This document shows, piece by piece, positions 62,520 to 64,000 of a stretch of DNA of 64,000 nucleotides; within the stretch, counting starts at the first letter, position 1; each line of letters opens with the position of its first letter. The notes beneath the pieces were generated by a model, which saw only the letters and a list, made by a program, of their open reading frames with translations, had not been told where the DNA came from and did not search any database. The position numbers and the translations under genes are program-made. This DNA is from a bacterium (GTDB lineage Bacteria; UBP4; UBA4092; JAOAEQ01). Location: the NCBI GenBank assembly GCA_026416715.1, contig JAOAEQ010000008.1, forward strand, positions 59,338 through 123,337, given 5' to 3'.

Positions 62520-64000
62520 TTATATTTCATTTTTTCGGTTAGCGGGAATATGTATAATTCCAACTATTCTTTCAGCTAACCGACTAGTAATCTTTCCGGT
62601 TTGAGTAATAATCAGATAACATATATTGTTAAGTTTGCTTACAAATGAATTAATGCGATTCTGGGGAAACCCGCACCGGGCATAAAATCTATATTTTGGA
62701 TTCAGGGGTTTTAGGTTCAGGTGTTTCATTGCCCAGATTGCATCCCGATTATACATTTCGTAGAACCAGCCGCGTTGAAGTAAGACTAAACCGCGGAACT
62801 GCCGCCGGAAAAAATTGTATTGGGTATAGATATTTACCGGATGAAAGGGTACCACCCATTTTTTTATTACTCGGTTCTGCTGTTGTCGAAATAATAACGG
62901 TAATAACACGAACTTATTAAAAAGCGACTTTTTCAGCCGATAACAACACGCGTGCAGAAAAATTCCAAAATAGGAATTAAGACTAGCAGTTAATTTAGAA
63001 TAATCAGCCTGATGTAATCTTAGAAAGATACCTTCCTTATTTCTATGGAGCATTGATTGAGTATACGTTCGAATAGCATTTTGGCAATTATCTACTATTC
63101 TGCGACGCACTAATAAATGGGTTGGCTTGACGATATATCCCAAAAAATCTATCCCGTTAGATACCGGTCGAATAAAACTCCGGTTGGGATTTAATTCTAT
63201 CGCTAAATGTTCTTTTAAAAAGCAATCAATGGACTTTATCCATAGTTCGAGTTGTTCTCTATTTTGATGAAGGAGAACCAAATCATCGACATAGCGGAGG
63301 TAGTAAGGACATTTAATCGTATGTTTAATAAACTGGTCTAAAGGATTTAAATAGATATTCGCAAAAAACTGGCTGGTGAGATTACCAATTGGTAATCCTT
63401 TTCCTTCGGGAACATAAAATAAACTCTTATGCGGTGGCACATTTCGCCATTTAGTCGGAGAACAAGTAAACGTCGGATTGTGCGTCGGTTCATATAAGAT
63501 TAACGTTTCTGTCAACCAGCGTATTTCGTCATTAGTAACTTTTGAAAGAACCAAATCGAGTAATTTATTTCTATCGATTGATGGGAAAAAAGCGCGAATA
63601 TCGAGTTGCGCAAAGTATGCTCGTTGCGTAGTATTCGCGGTAACTTTCCGAAGAAACGAGCGTAATCGGGATACCGCTGCGTGCGTTCCTTTTCCTTTTC
63701 GGCAGGCATAGGAATCGTAAATAAAAATCGGTTCCCAGATTTTCTCTAAATAACGAACTAGTAAATGATGAACGACCCGGTCGCGGAAATCCGCGGCGAA
63801 TACTTCTCGATACTTATCATTTTTTGAGATGAAACAGAACGATGCGGATGGCGCATAGGTTCGCGTTTGTAATTCGTGGGTTAATTCAAGCAGATTCTCT
63901 TCCGCATTAAGTTCAAACGCTAATGCCGATGGTTTTCCACGTTTTTTGCGTCGGCAATCCTGATACGCTCGATAAACATTCTGATATGTAAATAGGGAAT
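62520..64000 (-). CDS. reverse transcriptase with C-terminal MutS-domain-I-like module (5' end beyond window)
   Basis: The frame is open from the right edge (first full codon at 63998) to a stop at 62520: 492 residues, with perhaps 20-30 missing at the N-terminus. RT core: FRDRVVHHLL and YDSYACRKGKGTHAA, motif A QLDIRAFFPSID with Asp133, IGNLTSQ at 204-210 and YLRYVDDLVLL with YVDD at 236-239. IGNLTSQ is characteristic of diversity-generating retroelement (DGR) type enzymes, unlike the QGxxxSP of group II introns. A thumb-like segment (GIDFLGYIVKP) follows. Residues about 398-485 resemble MutS domain I: LVLLQRGWFYEMYNRDAIW with Phe412-x-Glu414, CGFPQNRINSFVSKL, and LAERIVGII. No template or variable repeat is visible nearby. 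Confidence 0.9.
   Translation of the reverse strand, partial: SLFTYQNVYRAYQDCRRKKRGKPSALAFELNAEENLLELTHELQTRTYAPSASFCFISKNDKYREVFAADFRDRVVHHLLVRYLEKIWEPIFIYDSYACRKGKGTHAAVSRLRSFLRKVTANTTQRAYFAQLDIRAFFPSIDRNKLLDLVLSKVTNDEIRWLTETLILYEPTHNPTFTCSPTKWRNVPPHKSLFYVPEGKGLPIGNLTSQFFANIYLNPLDQFIKHTIKCPYYLRYVDDLVLLHQNREQLELWIKSIDCFLKEHLAIELNPNRSFIRPVSNGIDFLGYIVKPTHLLVRRRIVDNCQNAIRTYTQSMLHRNKEGIFLRLHQADYSKLTASLNSYFGIFLHACCYRLKKSLFNKFVLLPLLFRQQQNRVIKKWVVPFHPVNIYTQYNFFRRQFRGLVLLQRGWFYEMYNRDAIWAMKHLNLKPLNPKYRFYARCGFPQNRINSFVSKLNNICYLIITQTGKITSRLAERIVGIIHIPANRKNEI

Noticed and set aside
63512-63709. 65-codon frame on the same strand as the RT
   Set aside because: It lies in another frame of the RT gene, whose own frame is open through the whole region and carries the conserved RT residues.
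1-64000. tRNA and rRNA genes
   Set aside because: I looked for T-loop and anticodon-stem patterns and for conserved rRNA text and saw none; a tRNAscan-SE/Infernal run would settle it.

Overview
The window reads as chromosomal DNA of an uncultured, diderm (Gram-negative-type) bacterium with an AT-leaning genome. The diderm reading rests on a TamB-type protein, an AsmA/DUF748 protein, a LolD-type ATPase, lipoproteins with clear lipoboxes, and a PpiC/SurA-type chaperone. I cannot name the phylum from sequence alone; the gene mix (8-gene nuo run, DUF2723 and TMTC-like glycosyltransferases, PilSR/pilin cluster, DUF4914, LPP20-like repeats) fits one of the poorly cultured candidate phyla. I see no rRNA, tRNA, CRISPR array, transposase or phage gene.

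Layout. 1-5.4 kb: minus-strand nuoABCDHIJK (complex I membrane arm plus the Q module, without nuoEFG), driven by a textbook sigma-70 promoter. 5.8-10.8 kb: a DUF1611 protein and two large membrane glycosyltransferases with TPRs. 11-18 kb: a type IV pilus regulation block on the minus strand (ABC ATPase, ABC permease, TPR protein, PilS-like kinase, PilR-like activator, two prepilins) with a near-consensus sigma-54 promoter in front of the first prepilin. 18-26.4 kb: TlyA, NAD kinase, a second sensor kinase/sigma-54 activator pair, a PpiC-type isomerase and RecJ. 26.5-46.5 kb: a GspG-like protein, a DUF401 permease, surface-sugar genes (two membrane glycosyltransferases, a GT4 enzyme, an O-antigen ligase-like protein), TamB, a Mut7-C protein, a ChbG-type deacetylase, LolD, a methyltransferase and an SGNH hydrolase. 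46.5-59.1 kb: DUF4914, a secreted GH5-like hydrolase with a discoidin module, a DUF748 giant, a transglutaminase lipoprotein, a degenerate CPBP protein, DUF169, a DMT transporter and a PHP phosphatase. 59.2-62.4 kb: four consecutive exported proteins, three of which carry LPP20-like repeats. 62.5 kb to the end: a reverse transcriptase whose 5' end lies outside the window.

The most unusual gene is this reverse transcriptase. Its catalytic core has diversity-generating-retroelement-like signatures (IGNLTSQ, YVDD), and its C-terminus carries a segment that looks like MutS domain I, including the Phe-x-Glu mismatch-reading motif in the form GWFYEMY. The second theme is that many intergenic gaps, often between co-directional genes, hold dispersed hairpin elements of a few recurrent sequence families. 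One 54-bp composite occurs twice, 11 kb apart, with only two differences. The third theme is an apparently intact PilS/PilR to sigma-54 to pilin regulatory circuit.
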